Shown piece by piece: positions 62,986 through 64,000 of a DNA stretch of 64,000 nt. Under the pieces are notes generated by a model. It was given only the letters and a program-made list of their open reading frames with translations, was not told where the DNA came from and ran no database searches. Every line of letters begins with the position of its first letter. Positions within the stretch are counted from its first letter, which is position 1. This DNA comes from Nicotiana tabacum (lineage: Eukaryota > Streptophyta > Magnoliopsida > Solanales > Solanaceae): assembly GCF_000715075.1 (NCBI RefSeq), contig NC_134094.1, positions 82,661,120-82,725,119 on the forward strand. The letters run 5' to 3'. The translations under genes and the position numbers were made by a program.

Positions 62986-64000
62986 TGACCTATGTTTACC
63001 CGAAAAACGGATGGAGTTAAATTTGTACGTAGTTCTAAGGATATGTGGCGCAACTTAATACAAATTATAAGGATAAATAGAAATAGAAATATGGATTGCA
63101 AAGAGTACAAAATAGATAAGGTTGTAAAGAAGATGAATTTTAGGACTTAACAAGTGGAATCAATTTAAGAAGTTTGAAAGAATAATTCTTTACTATGGGA
63201 GAATATAGTATTTTGATTACAATGTAAGCCTGAAAACTTGCCTTTACAGAAATGATAATCATGCCCTTTATAGTAGAGGGATCTTGCTCTAAACATAATT
63301 AAAAATACTTAGTGGGAGACCCACGATAAATCAGCTTTTCCACAATTTTTGCCAAGATTCTCTCTAGTGGGATTGCAACGGCTTTTGTCAGCGAGCTCGA
63401 TCTTGACTTGAGCTCTCGATCTTAGTTTGACCTCGATTCTGACTCAAGCTCTCTATCTTGGCTCGATTCTGACTCGAGCTCTCGAATTGATTCGGGGTCA
63501 ATGTTGGTTGGTCTGTGGATCATAAGCTTGATAGCTTTACTTTGCATCATAGTTTGATTTGGATCCGAGCTTGACAATGATATCGAACTCGACATTGATC
63601 AGCCCCTTGGATTCGAAGCTTGTTTGTACTATCTTCGGAACTCATATCAAGGTCTCACTTCGATCAATTATCTTTCGAACTCGATCAGACGTACGAAGGC
63701 TGAAATCTATTTCGACCGTATACAGATAGTTCCCTCGTTTCTCAGGAAGAATGTGGTAAGAAACGATATGATTTTTTAATGGCTCGATCGGATTATAAGC
63801 TGACGTCTTCATCAGGCTCGATCATGATGCACGCGATATCTGTCCCATCGATTTAGTCTTTCAAGGCATTTAATGCATGTCAGACGGTGGTCGGCCACCG
63901 TTGATACTAAACCGCCATTGCTTAAACCTATAAATAACCCTTTCTTTTATTATTTACCACTTTTACCTCTTCAATCTTCCAAATTTCTCAAGTCCTTTTT
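62986..64000 (+). mobile_element. LTR (Tat/Ogre-like gypsy) running off the window
   Basis: Starts about TGACCTATGTTTACCCGAAA, then AACGGATGGAGTTAAATTTG. The middle is rich in TCGA-containing words (GAGCTCTCGAT, GACTCGAGCTCTCGA) between 63,390 and 63,700, with a CGAT/CGAA bias unlike the surroundings. A TATA box and a pyrimidine-rich leader follow. Length, TCGA-rich middle and promoter fit the long LTRs of Tat/Ogre-type elements. The end lies beyond the window, so LTR status is inferred. Confidence 0.6.
63929..63936 (+). promoter_or_regulatory. TATA box of the terminal LTR
   Basis: TATAAATA in CTTAAACCTATAAATAACCC, followed by a CT-rich stretch. Would start transcription about 30 bases further on. 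Confidence 0.6.

Overview
This window is plant nuclear DNA. Genes have short GT-AG introns, the ribosomal proteins are eukaryotic, and most of the sequence is LTR retrotransposons with an initiator-Met-tRNA primer site. The family of genes and the repeat types (Tekay/Del chromoviruses with LTRs near 3 kb, hAT MITEs starting CAGTGGCGGAC) suggest Solanaceae, most likely Nicotiana. The genus is inferred, not proven.

Gene-bearing part (about 1-21,000): a decayed Ty1/copia pol (1-2,250, + strand) is followed by three host genes, all on the minus strand. They are 40S ribosomal protein S5/uS7 (3,111-5,399, four coding exons, 210 aa), 40S ribosomal protein S28/eS28 (9,306-9,503, one coding exon, 65 aa) and an IQ-motif protein of the plant IQM family (15,775-19,098, eight coding exons, 634 aa). 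Each has a likely intron in its 5' UTR. Between them lie a 44-bp minisatellite (6,060-6,920), a possible solo LTR (8,055-8,835), a tandem duplication and a hAT MITE inside the S28 leader intron, and a 3.3-kb nest of inverted repeats (11,550-14,880).

Repeat part (about 21,000-64,000): a CACTA transposon end (21,888), a minus-strand LTR fragment 'C' (22,214-24,236), a truncated plus-strand chromovirus 'A' (24,237-30,906), a non-coding LTR element 'B' (31,668-41,890), a structurally complete minus-strand Tekay/Del-like chromovirus 'D' (43,579-54,675, duplication ATAAT), an internally deleted gypsy element 'E' (56,286-61,044) with a solo LTR inserted in its gag (56,702-58,121, duplication CCCTT), a LINE 3' fragment (about 62,050-62,980) and the start of another LTR running off the window. 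No element looks able to make all its own proteins.

Most notable: LTRs A, B, C and D share a modular plan although much of their sequence has diverged. In order they carry a cluster of GC-rich palindromes, a GGTAAGT donor-like site, a second one 401-416 bases further on, a stem-loop with a near-constant loop (GAGGTGACGAG) but changing stem, a tandem array of small hairpins, a second hairpin, and a TGTGCAG acceptor-like site. This suggests a structured and perhaps spliced leader RNA, also kept by the coding-less element B, which would need partners for its proteins.
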